64,000 nt of DNA from assembly GCF_009176975.1 (NCBI RefSeq), contig NZ_WEZG01000001.1:496001-560000 (forward strand), written 5' to 3'. The notes below the pieces were generated by a model. That model was given only the letters and a program-made list of their open reading frames with translations, was not told the origin of the DNA and searched no databases. Shown one piece after another: positions 1 through 7,868 of the stretch (its first letter is position 1; each line of letters opens with the position of its first letter). The DNA is from Aureimonas psammosilenae. Lineage in GTDB: Bacteria > Pseudomonadota > Alphaproteobacteria > Rhizobiales > Rhizobiaceae. Position numbers and translations under genes: made by a program.

Positions 1-12
1 GGAGGTTGCTCG

Positions 13-264
13 ATGACCCCCGCCGCCAGCTTGGAAAACGCCGGCTTCTCCTCTTCGGACGCGGCGGAAGTCCGTGCCATCGTTGCGACCATGCCGACAG
101 AGGAAAAGGACCGCGCGATCCGCTTCCTTTCGAACGCCACGAAAGACCCGACCGTAGAGGCCTTGGCGGAAGCTGCCGCCGCTCTTTCGGTCATGAGCGC
201 AGACGAGAAGTCTCGCCTCCGTCGCCTGACAACCCTACTGTGCGGGGAGGACGCCGGCCAATGA
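13..264 (+). CDS. Hypothetical 83-aa phage-like protein
   Basis: I do not recognise the family. The product is 83 aa, predicted mostly helical and rich in Ala and Glu, with no signal peptide or membrane segment. A strong GGAGG ribosome site at the very start of the window, 7 nt before the ATG, supports translation. It is the first visible member of a chain of five small genes, each starting inside the stop codon of the previous one (ATGA), so it is probably translationally coupled to 261-575. Gene size, packing and position beside a tRNA suggest a prophage or integrative element (inference). Confidence 0.6.
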   Translation: MTPAASLENAGFSSSDAAEVRAIVATMPTEEKDRAIRFLSNATKDPTVEALAEAAAALSVMSADEKSRLRRLTTLLCGEDAGQ

Positions 265-575
265 TCCCGACCCCGATTGCCGACATGGTGACGCTTGCCG
301 ACCGCGCCCGCGTCCTCGCATCCGTTAAGGCCTCTGCCGACTATGGCAGGGACCTTGCCGACCTCGCGGTGCTGATCTTCGGCGCGGTCCTGCCGCCGTC
401 TATTCGGCCCGTCTTCGACGCCACATTCGCCGATGGTCTGCCCGATCTGCTGGACGACTGGCACGGCCTGCCAGAGGAGGAACAGGCTTACCTTGAGAAG
501 GTGGCCACTATGGTCTTTGACCGTCGCCTAGCCCTTCATGCGGCCGGCGGCGCGTACCAGGGAGGGCGCGCATGA
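261..575 (+). CDS. Hypothetical 104-aa phage-like protein
   Basis: Family not recognised. The ATG lies in the ATGA overlap with the preceding gene and follows a GGGGAGGA ribosome site, so this start is preferred over a longer open frame beginning at position 6, which would run across the upstream gene. The 104-aa product is soluble and mildly acidic; its middle (about residues 35-60) is hydrophobic and Pro/Leu-rich but not a clear transmembrane helix. It ends in an ATGA overlap with the next gene. Its role probably belongs with that of its neighbours in a mobile element, but nothing shows a specific function. Confidence 0.55.
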   Translation: MIPTPIADMVTLADRARVLASVKASADYGRDLADLAVLIFGAVLPPSIRPVFDATFADGLPDLLDDWHGLPEEEQAYLEKVATMVFDRRLALHAAGGAYQGGRA

Positions 576-757
576 TCCCCGCCGTTCCCCTCATCCTACG
601 CGGCATTCTTGGCGTCACCGCGCTGCTCGTGGCGATGCTGGTTGGCATCCTTGGCGACACGCTGGACGCCGTTGCGCGCTGGCTCGACACGTTCGCTCAC
701 TGGCTTGTGCCAGAAGTCGGAGCGGAGCCGCTGGAGAAGCGGAGGCGCGAGCCATGA
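572..757 (+). CDS. Small single-pass membrane protein
   Basis: Product of 61 aa with one strong hydrophobic segment at about residues 4-27 (PLILRGILGVTALLVAMLVG) followed by an amphipathic stretch with several Trp and a charged tail ending KRRREP. It is probably a small inner-membrane protein. The start is the ATGA overlap with the preceding gene, preceded by an AGGGAGG ribosome site, and the end overlaps the next start in the same way. Small membrane proteins are common in phage and island operons, but there is no domain that identifies a role such as holin or superinfection exclusion. Confidence 0.5.
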   Translation: MIPAVPLILRGILGVTALLVAMLVGILGDTLDAVARWLDTFAHWLVPEVGAEPLEKRRREP

Positions 758-1287
758 GCGTGCATATCCGCTTCGGAGCAAGTGGCAAACTTCGCCGTTT
801 GAAACCTACTCGTCGCCAACTTGGCGAAGAGCGCAATGCAACGGCAAACTTTGCCACTGCATCGTTCACCGATCACCGCATCCGCGCTTCCATCCGTCAC
901 GCGCTCGCGGACGAGATTGATCGCCTGTTGAACCTCATCGACGCGCTGGACGATGACCCCGACCTTGAGCCGTCCGGCGATGAGGAACCGTCGCTGGGCT
1001 GGCCGAACCCTATGGGCGAGCGCCAAGATACTCATAGGTCGTGCGCCCCGTACCAGTACGCCGGCAACGGCGTAGATGATCGCGAACTAGACGAGGCAGA
1101 AAGCCGGCAGGACGATGCTGGCGACAACCGCGAGATGGATGACGACGACGAACATAGCCTCGGCTGGGGAGACTTCCGGGCAACGGAAGGGGCCTTCGAC
1201 CCTGATCCGCGCTTTAGAAGGTTCATCAGCACTCGGGATGAGTTCGACTTCGACGGCAAACCGGTTGGCGAGGAGCGGGAGGAATGA
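754..1287 (+). CDS. Acidic hypothetical protein with repeated SLGW motifs
   Basis: Product of 177 aa, start taken at the ATGA overlap with the upstream gene. The N-terminus (about 1-45) is basic. The centre carries a helix followed by DDDPDLEPSGDEEPSLGW, and a second DDDDEHSLGW copy occurs about 65 residues later, so there are two acidic-SLGW modules. Short proteins with an LxDPDLEPSLG-type signature are widespread in Hyphomicrobiales, often in prophage or plasmid contexts (recollection, unchecked). The first 100 nt hold a nested inverted repeat (781-858) and look less GC-rich than the surrounding chromosome, which fits foreign origin. Function unknown. Confidence 0.55.
   Translation: MSVHIRFGASGKLRRLKPTRRQLGEERNATANFATASFTDHRIRASIRHALADEIDRLLNLIDALDDDPDLEPSGDEEPSLGWPNPMGERQDTHRSCAPYQYAGNGVDDRELDEAESRQDDAGDNREMDDDDEHSLGWGDFRATEGAFDPDPRFRRFISTRDEFDFDGKPVGEEREE
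781..858. repeat. Nested inverted repeat inside a phage-like gene
   Basis: Outer arms 781-799 (AGTGGCAAACTTCGCCGTT) and 840-858 match in 17 of 19 positions when one is reverse-complemented. In the loop lies a second perfect dyad, CGCCAA-C-TTGGCG, at 814-826. The repeat sits 27 nt after the start codon of the acidic protein gene. It could be an operator, a partition or replication site of a mobile element, or an mRNA structure limiting translation; the sequence alone does not decide. Confidence 0.45.
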
Positions 1288-1571
1288 GGCTTCCCGAGAT
1301 CCGCAGCGCCTTGTACGTCCTGGCAAGCGACATCGAGGCGAAGGGCATGACGGCCGAAGCCGGCAAGCTGCGAAGTCTCGCAGATGAGACCAAGCGCCGG
1401 CCGGCTGTGCGTCGCGCTCCAGCCCGGTCCATGCCCATGACGCCTGCGATAGAGGATCGCATCCGCAATACAGCCCTCGCGCATCCATCATGGTCCATGG
1501 AGCGCATAGGCGCATACGTTGGCGTCAGCGGGGGCAGGGTGTCGGAAGTGCTGGCAGGGTTCCGGCGATAG
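1284..1571 (+). CDS. Small helix-turn-helix protein
   Basis: Product of 95 aa. The last 45 residues read as a helix-turn-helix: an Ala/Arg-rich helix, HPSWSMERIGAYVGVSGGRV as helix-turn-recognition helix, then SEVLAGFRR. This resembles the HTH of resolvase/AsnC-like or phage terminase-small-subunit-like proteins, but no full domain is assignable. The N-terminal half is a basic helical region. The start is the ATGA overlap with the previous gene, with a GGGAGGA ribosome site. It is the last gene before tRNA-Thr and may be the regulator or DNA-binding protein of the element (inference). Confidence 0.55.
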   Translation: MRLPEIRSALYVLASDIEAKGMTAEAGKLRSLADETKRRPAVRRAPARSMPMTPAIEDRIRNTALAHPSWSMERIGAYVGVSGGRVSEVLAGFRR

Positions 1572-1586
1572 GAAGGCCGTGAGTTC

Positions 1587-1626
1587 GCTTCCCATGTGCT
1601 TCCCAACTGCGATTTATGGGAAGCAC
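1587..1626. repeat. Three copies of GCTTCCCA, one inverted
   Basis: GCTTCCCA occurs directly repeated at 1587-1594 and 1598-1605 (11-nt period). A perfect inverted partner follows: GTGCTTCCCA at 1596-1605 pairs with TGGGAAGCAC at 1617-1626 around an 11-nt loop. No run of T follows, so it is not a canonical terminator for the upstream gene chain. Its place between the last phage-like gene and the 3' end of tRNA-Thr is where integrase or excisionase arm sites are often found. Confidence 0.45.
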
Positions 1627-1661
1627 CTTCCAGCTTGTGCAGCCTAAGTGCTTGATAAGAA

Positions 1662-1737
1662 TGGTGCCGCTTAGGTGACTTGAACACCTGACCCCATCAT
1701 TACGAATGATGTGCTCTACCGGCTGAGCTAAAGCGGC
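1662..1737 (-). tRNA. tRNA-Thr(CGT)
   Basis: Read on the minus strand, 76 nt fold into a complete cloverleaf: acceptor stem GCCGCTT/AAGCGGC, discriminator A and an encoded CCA end. The anticodon stem CATCA/TGATG encloses loop TTCGTAA with anticodon CGT, reading ACG codons (Thr). The T-arm contains the GTTCAAGTC motif. The 3' end points towards the phage-like genes at 1-1571, the geometry expected if an element integrated at the tRNA 3' end. Confidence 0.97.
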
Positions 1738-1929
1738 CCGTCGCGTTCGGCCTTGGCTCAAAAGCGCGACTGACGGGGCTAATACCAGAACTGGCGGCCG
1801 AAGCAAGCGGAACTCGCGCAGTGGATGCCAAAAACCGCGTCTCGCATTTCGCGAGGAGGCATGGACTGGCCCTTTCCACCGGACGAGCCCGGCTTAATTC
1901 TGAGGCGTCGTGAACCGCCCGCAACCCGG

Positions 1930-2961
1930 ATGCCGATCTTGCCGAGACAAGCCCTTGCGCTCTCCTTCCTCGCTCTTTCCGGCCTGATCGGAACGGCCTT
2001 CGCGCAAGGCTCCGCCGCGCAAGGCTCCGCACCTGCGGGCGAGACTCAGGCCATCGAAGCCGCGTGCGAAGCGGCAAGCTCCGCCGCGCTGGACGACGTG
2101 ACCGCCACGCGCGATCCGACGGGAACAAAGCGCTACGGCCTCGCCCTCGTATCGGGTGTTCAGAAGGGCACGCGCGACACGCGCTCGGTGATCTGCCTTT
2201 ACGACCGACAATCGAAGCGCGCCGAGGTCGGCGGCCTTCTCGATCTCGCCAACGCCACGGACGCCGCAGCCGATTTCCCCGTCGGCGCGCAAGTCGCGCC
2301 CGGCGGCACGGCGGCGACGCTGATCTATCCGGGATCCGCGACATGCGGGCAGGACTGTCTGGCGCATTGGACGGCGATCTCGGCTGCCGACCAGAACCAG
2401 CTTCTGGCGCTTCCCGAGCAGGTTCGCCGAACGCTGGCGGAAACCGCCACGCAGCCGATCACCGATGCGGGTGCGAAGGCTGCAAGAAACGCGGCGGCTT
2501 CCGTGGTCGCGGCCGCCGGTGGCCAGCCCGACAAGGATACGGCCGGCGACCTGACGGGCGTTGCCCCCGGCGAGCGGCAATGCACCGTTTATCATTTCGG
2601 TCAGGCGGGAGAGCCAGCCAAACAGGTGGCCCGCGACCGCTGCCGCGTCGACCGGCTTTCCGATGGCGGATTGAACCTCGTGCGGCTGAGCGGCGACAAC
2701 CTGACCTTGCAGTTGCAGCTTCTCGAGAATGGCGTCGCGGTCGCCGGCGGGCGCGACGCGCCGAGTGGTCCGCCGCCCGGCGGCTACGACCTGTCGCGCC
2801 CGGTCGATCCGGCCAACACCAATTACGGCAATCTCGTCGGTCTCGGCATCGCGCGGACCGACGGGCGTGTTTATGTCGCCTCGATCGAGCAGCGCCAGTT
2901 GGCGGCGCGCGACGCAACCTTCTTCATGATGATCGCGGTGGATGCCGCAAAGGGCAAATGA
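1930..2961 (+). CDS. Exported protein of unknown function
   Basis: I do not recognise a domain. With the start at 1930 the 343-aa product begins with a clear Sec signal peptide (MPILPRQALALSFLALSGLI, cleavage near AFA-QG), which is why this start is preferred. A longer frame from 1825 or 1861 would bury the signal, although 1861 is preceded, too closely, by GAGGAGG. The mature part has a duplicated QGSAAQGSA segment, several Cys pairs (about 50, 95, 145, 149) suggesting disulfides, and a C-terminal region that may be beta-rich. The nearest gene (exonuclease) begins 46 nt downstream on the same strand, so they may be co-transcribed. Confidence 0.7.
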   Translation: MPILPRQALALSFLALSGLIGTAFAQGSAAQGSAPAGETQAIEAACEAASSAALDDVTATRDPTGTKRYGLALVSGVQKGTRDTRSVICLYDRQSKRAEVGGLLDLANATDAAADFPVGAQVAPGGTAATLIYPGSATCGQDCLAHWTAISAADQNQLLALPEQVRRTLAETATQPITDAGAKAARNAAASVVAAAGGQPDKDTAGDLTGVAPGERQCTVYHFGQAGEPAKQVARDRCRVDRLSDGGLNLVRLSGDNLTLQLQLLENGVAVAGGRDAPSGPPPGGYDLSRPVDPANTNYGNLVGLGIARTDGRVYVASIEQRQLAARDATFFMMIAVDAAKGK

Positions 2962-3007
2962 GCGCACCGCTTGAAGGCATCGCGTTTCGGCGCGACATCG
3001 AAACGAG

Positions 3008-3814
3008 ATGACGGACCTCTTTCCCCCGCGCCCTTCCACGCTGCCGCTGTTTCCGACGGACGCGCCGACGCTCGTGCGCGTGATCGACGTGGAAACGGCG
3101 GGACGGCGGATCGAGGAGGACGCGGTGATCGAGATCGGCTCGGCCGACCTCGACCTAGCGACGGGACAGATCGGCAACCCGATGCAGACGCTGGTCGATC
3201 CGGCGGGCGTGGAGATCGACCCTCATGCACGGCGCGTTCATCACATCTCGGACGAGATGCTCGTCGGCGCGCCGCCGTTCGCGCAAGCCGTGAAGCCCTT
3301 CGCGGGCGCGGCCATCTACGCCGCGCAGCGCGCCGAGTTCGATCGCTCGCGCCTGCGCCTGCCCGGCCGCTGGCTGTGCACCTATCGCTTGGCGCTTCGC
3401 GCTTTTCCCGGCGTCAGGGCGCATGGCCTGCAGAGCCTCGTGAAATATCTGCCGCTCGATCTTTCCGACGTGCGGGCGGAACTCGAATCCCTGCACCCCC
3501 ACCGCGCCCTTTACGACGCGCTGTGCACGGCCGTTCTTCTGCGCGAGATTCATCGCACGCTCATGCCGCGCTGCTCCGACATCGCCGATTTTCTGGAGCG
3601 GGCAGAGAAGGTCTCGGCCGAGCCCGCGCTTCTCACGAAGCTCCGTTTCGGCAAGTACAAGGGCATCCCGATCGGCGAGGTGCCGCCCGATTATCTCGAA
3701 TGGCTGGTGAAGGAGCCGGGCATGGATGCCGACGCGGTGTTCACCGCGCGCCATCATCTTGATCGCATCGAAATCCGGGGCGTGCGCGCGGCGCCCATGC
3801 TGCCGGTTCTGTGA
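3008..3814 (+). CDS. DnaQ-like 3'-5' exonuclease
   Basis: 268-aa protein with a DEDDh exonuclease fold: motif I VIDVETAG (D27, E29), motif II region AEFD (D112) and motif III HRALYD (H165, D170), the metal-binding set of the DnaQ/RNase T superfamily. The usual HNAxFD of motif II reads YAAQRAEFD here. The C-terminal third carries RFGKYKGIPIGEVPPDYLEW, a DUF3820-like module often found behind such exonucleases. It probably trims or proofreads single-stranded 3' ends in repair. An ATP-dependent DNA ligase gene begins 13 nt after its stop, so a joint role in gap processing is likely (inference). Confidence 0.88.
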   Translation: MTDLFPPRPSTLPLFPTDAPTLVRVIDVETAGRRIEEDAVIEIGSADLDLATGQIGNPMQTLVDPAGVEIDPHARRVHHISDEMLVGAPPFAQAVKPFAGAAIYAAQRAEFDRSRLRLPGRWLCTYRLALRAFPGVRAHGLQSLVKYLPLDLSDVRAELESLHPHRALYDALCTAVLLREIHRTLMPRCSDIADFLERAEKVSAEPALLTKLRFGKYKGIPIGEVPPDYLEWLVKEPGMDADAVFTARHHLDRIEIRGVRAAPMLPVL

Positions 3815-3827
3815 AGCGGGGTCTGGC

Positions 3828-5489
3828 GTGAAGCGCTTCGCCGAACTTCTCGACCGTCTCGTGCTGACGCCCTCGCGCAACGGCAAGCTGAAGCTGATGG
3901 GGGATTATTTCCGCGCGGTGCCGGACCCCGAGCGCGGCTATGCGCTGGCCGCCATCACGGACGGTCTCGATATCCGCTCGGTCAAGCCCGCCATGCTGCG
4001 CGCCCTGATGGCGAGCCGCATGGACGAGGTCCTGTTCAACTATTCCTACGATTATGTCGGCGATCTCGCCGAAGCCATCGCCCTCGTCTGGCCCTCGCCC
4101 CACGACGGGGAACGGCGCGGCCGCAACGACCTGCCGACGCTGGCCGAGATCGTCGAGACGCTCGACCGCGCCTCGCGGCTCGAAGGGCCGAAGCTCGTGG
4201 AGGAATGGCTCGACCGTCTCGATTCGTCGGGCCGCTACGCCCTGTTGAAGCTCGTCACCGGCTCCATGCGCATCGGCGTTTCGTCGCGTCTTGCCAAGCA
4301 GGCGCTCGCCGATTTCGGGGGAAAGGACATCGCCGAGATCGAGGAACTCTGGCATGGCCTCAACGCCCCTTATCTCGATCTCTTCGCCTGGCTGTCGGGC
4401 AACAGTGAGAAGCCGGTTTCGGCGGCTGCCAGCCCGTTCCGCCCGGTGATGCTGTCGCAGCCTCTGGAAAAGCCGGACTACGACCGCATCAGCCCCCAAG
4501 ATTACGCCGCCGAATGGAAGTGGGACGGCATCCGCGTCCAGGCGACCTGCGAGCGCGGGGTGGCGCGGCTTTATTCGCGCTCGGGCGACGACATCTCGCG
4601 CGCCTTCCCGGACCTTCTGGAACATATGCGCTTCGAGGGTTCGCTCGACGGCGAGCTTTTGGTGGCGCGGCCGGCGGGTGAGGGCGAGCCGCTGGTCGAA
4701 CCCCATCGCGGTCCCCCGCGCGACGACATCGTGGTCGGCACCTTCTCCGACCTCCAGCAGCGCCTCAACCGCAAGAGCGTATCAGTGGCGGTGATCCGCC
4801 AACATCCGGTGTTCCTGCGAACCTACGACCTTCTGCAGGACGGCACGGAGGACCTCCGCCCCTTGCCCTTCATCGAGCGGCGCAAAAGGCTCGACCGCTT
4901 CGTGGAAGGTTTAGACGCCACGCGCTTCGACGTATCGCCCTTCGTGCCCTTCGAGAATTTCGAGGATCTGGCCAAGCTTCGCGCCGCCCCGCCCCATGCC
5001 GTGATCGAGGGGCTGATGCTGAAGCGCTGGGACAGTTCCTACGTGCCCGGCCGTCCCAAGGGGCCGTGGTTCAAGTGGAAGCAGGACCCGCACGTGATCG
5101 ACGCGGTTCTGATGTACGCCCAGCGCGGCCACGGCAAGCGGTCGAGCTTTTATTCGGACTACACCTTCGGCGTCTGGTCGGGGCCTGCCGACGACCCGGT
5201 GCTGGTGCCCGTCGGCAAGGCCTATTTCGGCTTCACCGACGAGGAGCTGAAGCAGCTCGACAAATATATCCGCGACAACACGATCGGCCGCTTCGGGCCG
5301 GTGCGCTCGGTGCGGGCCGAGCCCGACCACGGTCTGGTGATCGAGGTCGCCTTCGAGGGGCTGCAGCGCTCCACCCGGCACAAGTCGGGCGTCGCGATGC
5401 GCTTTCCCCGCGTGTCGCGCCTTCGCTGGGACAAGCCGGCCAACGAAGCGGACCGCATCGAAACGCTGGAAGCGATGCTCTCGGCCTGA
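3828..5489 (+). CDS. ATP-dependent DNA ligase, cisplatin-response type
   Basis: 553 aa from a GTG start at 3828 (the N-terminus KRFAELLDRLVLTPSRNGKL matches the family start; an upstream in-frame ATG at 3726 would overlap the exonuclease gene). The N-terminal half is the DNA-binding domain. Nucleotidyltransferase motif I is EWKWDGIR (adenylated K231), motif III LDGELLV, motif IV EGLMLKR and motif V WFKWKQD; the C-terminus is an OB fold. It seals nicks using ATP in DNA repair. The family is usually linked with an Lhr-like helicase, an MBL-fold exonuclease and PdeM; none of these is in this window, and a DnaQ-type exonuclease stands next to it instead. Confidence 0.92.
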   Translation: MKRFAELLDRLVLTPSRNGKLKLMGDYFRAVPDPERGYALAAITDGLDIRSVKPAMLRALMASRMDEVLFNYSYDYVGDLAEAIALVWPSPHDGERRGRNDLPTLAEIVETLDRASRLEGPKLVEEWLDRLDSSGRYALLKLVTGSMRIGVSSRLAKQALADFGGKDIAEIEELWHGLNAPYLDLFAWLSGNSEKPVSAAASPFRPVMLSQPLEKPDYDRISPQDYAAEWKWDGIRVQATCERGVARLYSRSGDDISRAFPDLLEHMRFEGSLDGELLVARPAGEGEPLVEPHRGPPRDDIVVGTFSDLQQRLNRKSVSVAVIRQHPVFLRTYDLLQDGTEDLRPLPFIERRKRLDRFVEGLDATRFDVSPFVPFENFEDLAKLRAAPPHAVIEGLMLKRWDSSYVPGRPKGPWFKWKQDPHVIDAVLMYAQRGHGKRSSFYSDYTFGVWSGPADDPVLVPVGKAYFGFTDEELKQLDKYIRDNTIGRFGPVRSVRAEPDHGLVIEVAFEGLQRSTRHKSGVAMRFPRVSRLRWDKPANEADRIETLEAMLSA

Positions 5490-5577
5490 ACGCCACCCCT
5501 CAAAGTTTTGAAGGCTTGCGGGGCGGCGGCTCCGTGCCTACCTCGGTTCGTAAGTATAGTCGCGGACAAGGACGCTC

Positions 5578-5847
5578 ATGAACGGTCGGATGTCGGATTT
5601 TCTCGGCGGTTCTCCGCTCGGCGTGCTTGTCCGGCTCGTCGTCATTTCGCTGATCGTCGGATTCGTCCTGTCCTGGCTCGGCTGGAGCCCGCGCGAGATC
5701 CTGTTCTGGCTGGAAGACTCGGTGCGCAACATCTGGTGGACCCTGTTCGGCTCCTTCGATCGCGCGATGGACTACTTCCTTCTCGGCGCGGCGATCGTCT
5801 TCCCGCTCTTCATCATCTCGCGCCTCCTGAAACTCGGCCGGCGCTGA
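5578..5847 (+). CDS. DUF6460 small membrane protein
   Basis: 89 aa with two hydrophobic helices, about residues 16-35 (LVRLVVISLIVGFVLSWLGW) and 63-82 (FLLGAAIVFPLFIISRLL), separated by an amphipathic Trp-rich linker. This two-helix layout with GWSPREI is typical of DUF6460, a conserved inner-membrane family of Rhizobiales with no known function. An AAGGA ribosome site lies before the ATG. It stands alone, 88 nt after the ligase, and is convergent with the HDAC-like gene, whose stop is 7 nt away. Confidence 0.8.
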   Translation: MNGRMSDFLGGSPLGVLVRLVVISLIVGFVLSWLGWSPREILFWLEDSVRNIWWTLFGSFDRAMDYFLLGAAIVFPLFIISRLLKLGRR

Positions 5848-5854
5848 CGGGCGT

Positions 5855-6757
5855 TCAGCCGAATTCCTTCGCCACGCGGTGGAGGATGGTGTGGCGGCGG
5901 GCGAGCGCGTCGATGTCGCGCGAATAGCCCCCGCCGATGACGCCGGCGACGGGCACGTTCCGGTCGCGGAAGAAGCCGATCACCCGCCGGTCGCGCTCGG
6001 CAAGGCCCTGGTCCGTGAGATCCAGGCGGCCGAGCCGGTCGTCGCGATGCGGATCGACGCCGGCATTGAAGAACACGATGTCCGGCCGCGCTTCGGCATA
6101 GGCGCGTTCCAGGGCCGGCTTCACGACCGCCAGATAGGCCTCGTCGCCGAGCCCGTCGGGAAGGGCGATGTCGATGTCGGAGGGCGGCTTCACGTCGGGA
6201 TAGTTCAGCGCCGCGTGGATCGACAGCGTGAAGACGCGCGTCGAGCCGGCGAAGATGCGCGCTGTGCCGTCGCCTTGGTGGACGTCGCAATCGAACACGA
6301 GAACGCGGCCCACCTCGCCCTCGGCCAGAAGCACGCAGGCCCCGACCGCGACGTCGTTGAAGACGGAAAAGCCCGCGCCCCCTTCGCGGCTGGCATGATG
6401 GCTGCCGCCGGCCGTGTTGCAGGCGAGCCCGCCTTGCAGCGCGAGGCGGCCGGCCAGCACCGTGCCGGCGGTGGCGCAGCGCGAGCGCATGGCGACGCGC
6501 GCGTCGACGGGGTAGCCGATGGCTCTTTCCGTTTCCCGCGAAACGGTCTGCGTCAGCACCGCTTCCACATAGGCGTGCGAATGGGCGAGCGTCAGCCAGC
6601 CTTCGGGCGCGGGTTCAGGCACCGCGAAGCCTTCCCCGCCGACCACGCCGTCCTCCACCAGGATTTCGGCGATGCGCGAGAACTTGCGCATTGGAAAGCG
6701 GTGCTTCTCGTCGAAAAGCGCGTCGAAGGCGGGATGGTGGACGATGGGAGGGGGCAC
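5855..6757 (-). CDS. Histone-deacetylase family hydrolase
   Basis: 300 aa from a GTG start at 6757, chosen because it lies 13 nt after the pyrD stop and gives the family's normal N-terminus ([18 protein letters not shown]). Zinc amidohydrolase signatures are present: GGSHHA (117-122), [10 protein letters not shown] (155-164), [10 protein letters not shown] (231-240) and GGGYS near 273. Bacterial members act on acetylated small molecules such as acetylpolyamines or acetoin-like substrates, or on protein lysines; the substrate cannot be read from the sequence. It follows pyrD and DUF952 on the same strand, so it is probably the last gene of that operon. Confidence 0.88.
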   Translation of the reverse strand: MPPPIVHHPAFDALFDEKHRFPMRKFSRIAEILVEDGVVGGEGFAVPEPAPEGWLTLAHSHAYVEAVLTQTVSRETERAIGYPVDARVAMRSRCATAGTVLAGRLALQGGLACNTAGGSHHASREGGAGFSVFNDVAVGACVLLAEGEVGRVLVFDCDVHQGDGTARIFAGSTRVFTLSIHAALNYPDVKPPSDIDIALPDGLGDEAYLAVVKPALERAYAEARPDIVFFNAGVDPHRDDRLGRLDLTDQGLAERDRRVIGFFRDRNVPVAGVIGGGYSRDIDALARRHTILHRVAKEFG

Positions 6758-6770
6758 CGGGCAGCCCGCT

Positions 6771-7868
6771 TCAACCGGGACCGGCGGACAGGATCGCGTC
6801 GGTGCGCCGGCAGCGCATTTCCGAAACGTGGCGGATGCCGTTGAGGTCCATGTGCTGGCTGATATCGGCGAGAATGCGCGTCGGCAGCGTCCAGCCGCCA
6901 TAAACGAGGCCCGTATACATCTGGAGAAGGTCGGCGCCCGCCTCGATCTTCTCGATGGCGCGCGCCGCGTTGTCGATGCCCCCGACGCCGATCAGCGCGA
7001 AGTCCGGCCCGAGCGCGCGGCGGAAGGCGGCGAGCACATAGGTCGAGCGGCGGAACAAGGGACGCCCGGACAGCCCGCCCGCTTCGTCGCGATGGGGAAG
7101 GTCGGTGCGAAGGCCCTCGCGGCGGATCGTGGTGTTGGAAACGATCAGTCCGTCGACGCCGTGGTCGGAAACGGCATGCGCGATGGACGCGATGTCGTCC
7201 CGCTCCAGATCCGGCGCGACCTTCACGAAAACGGGCTTTCGCGGCGTCGCGGTCATGGCGGCATAACCGTTGCGGGCCGCCATCACGGCGTCGAGCAGGC
7301 GATCCAGGTCCTCGCCCGATTGCAGCTTGCGCAGGCCGGGCGTGTTGGGCGAGGAGATGTTGACGGTGAGATAGCTCGCCACCGGCTCGAAGCGGCTGAT
7401 GCCGGCGACGTAGTCGGCGACGCGGTCGGCCGAATCCTTGTTGGCCCCGATATTGACGCCGACGATCCCAGGCTTGCGGCGGCGCGCGTCCAGCCGCTCA
7501 TAGGCGTCGGCATGGCCCTCGTTGTTGAAGCCGAGCCGGTTGATCAGCGCGCCTTCCTCCGGCAGCCGGAACACGCGCGGGATCGGGTTGCCCCTTTGCG
7601 GCTGAGGCGTCAGCGTGCCGACCTCGGCGAAGCCGAAGCCGAGGCGCAAGACCGCGTCCGGCACTTCCGCGTCCTTGTCGTAGCCCGCCGCCAGACCCAG
7701 CGGATTGGGAAAGGCGATTCCCGCGACGGAAACGCGAAGGCGGCTGTCGATCGGCACGTCGATGCGCGGCACGAGGCCGTTCTTCAACGCCTGGATCGAC
7801 AGGCGATGGGCCTTTTCGGGCGCGAGCCTGAAGAGGAGCGGGCGGGCGAGGGAATAAGCGCGGCTCAT
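6771..7868 (-). CDS. pyrD: Dihydroorotate dehydrogenase (quinone), class 2
   Basis: 365 aa. PyrD oxidises dihydroorotate to orotate in pyrimidine synthesis, passing electrons to membrane quinones. Class 2 is indicated by the N-terminal amphipathic extension ([20 protein letters not shown]) that docks to the membrane and by the active-site segment [11 protein letters not shown], which contains the catalytic Ser of class 2 enzymes. FMN-binding features are [12 protein letters not shown] near residue 60, IVSNTT, and GVGGI near the C-terminus. The start overlaps the DUF952 stop by 4 nt (ATGA), so the two are translationally coupled. The HDAC-like gene follows after 13 nt. Confidence 0.97.
   Translation of the reverse strand: MSRAYSLARPLLFRLAPEKAHRLSIQALKNGLVPRIDVPIDSRLRVSVAGIAFPNPLGLAAGYDKDAEVPDAVLRLGFGFAEVGTLTPQPQRGNPIPRVFRLPEEGALINRLGFNNEGHADAYERLDARRRKPGIVGVNIGANKDSADRVADYVAGISRFEPVASYLTVNISSPNTPGLRKLQSGEDLDRLLDAVMAARNGYAAMTATPRKPVFVKVAPDLERDDIASIAHAVSDHGVDGLIVSNTTIRREGLRTDLPHRDEAGGLSGRPLFRRSTYVLAAFRRALGPDFALIGVGGIDNAARAIEKIEAGADLLQMYTGLVYGGWTLPTRILADISQHMDLNGIRHVSEMRCRRTDAILSAGPG

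Noticed and set aside
3726-3827. Upstream extension of the DNA ligase
   Set aside because: It would overlap the exonuclease gene by about 90 nt; the GTG at 3828 matches the family N-terminus.
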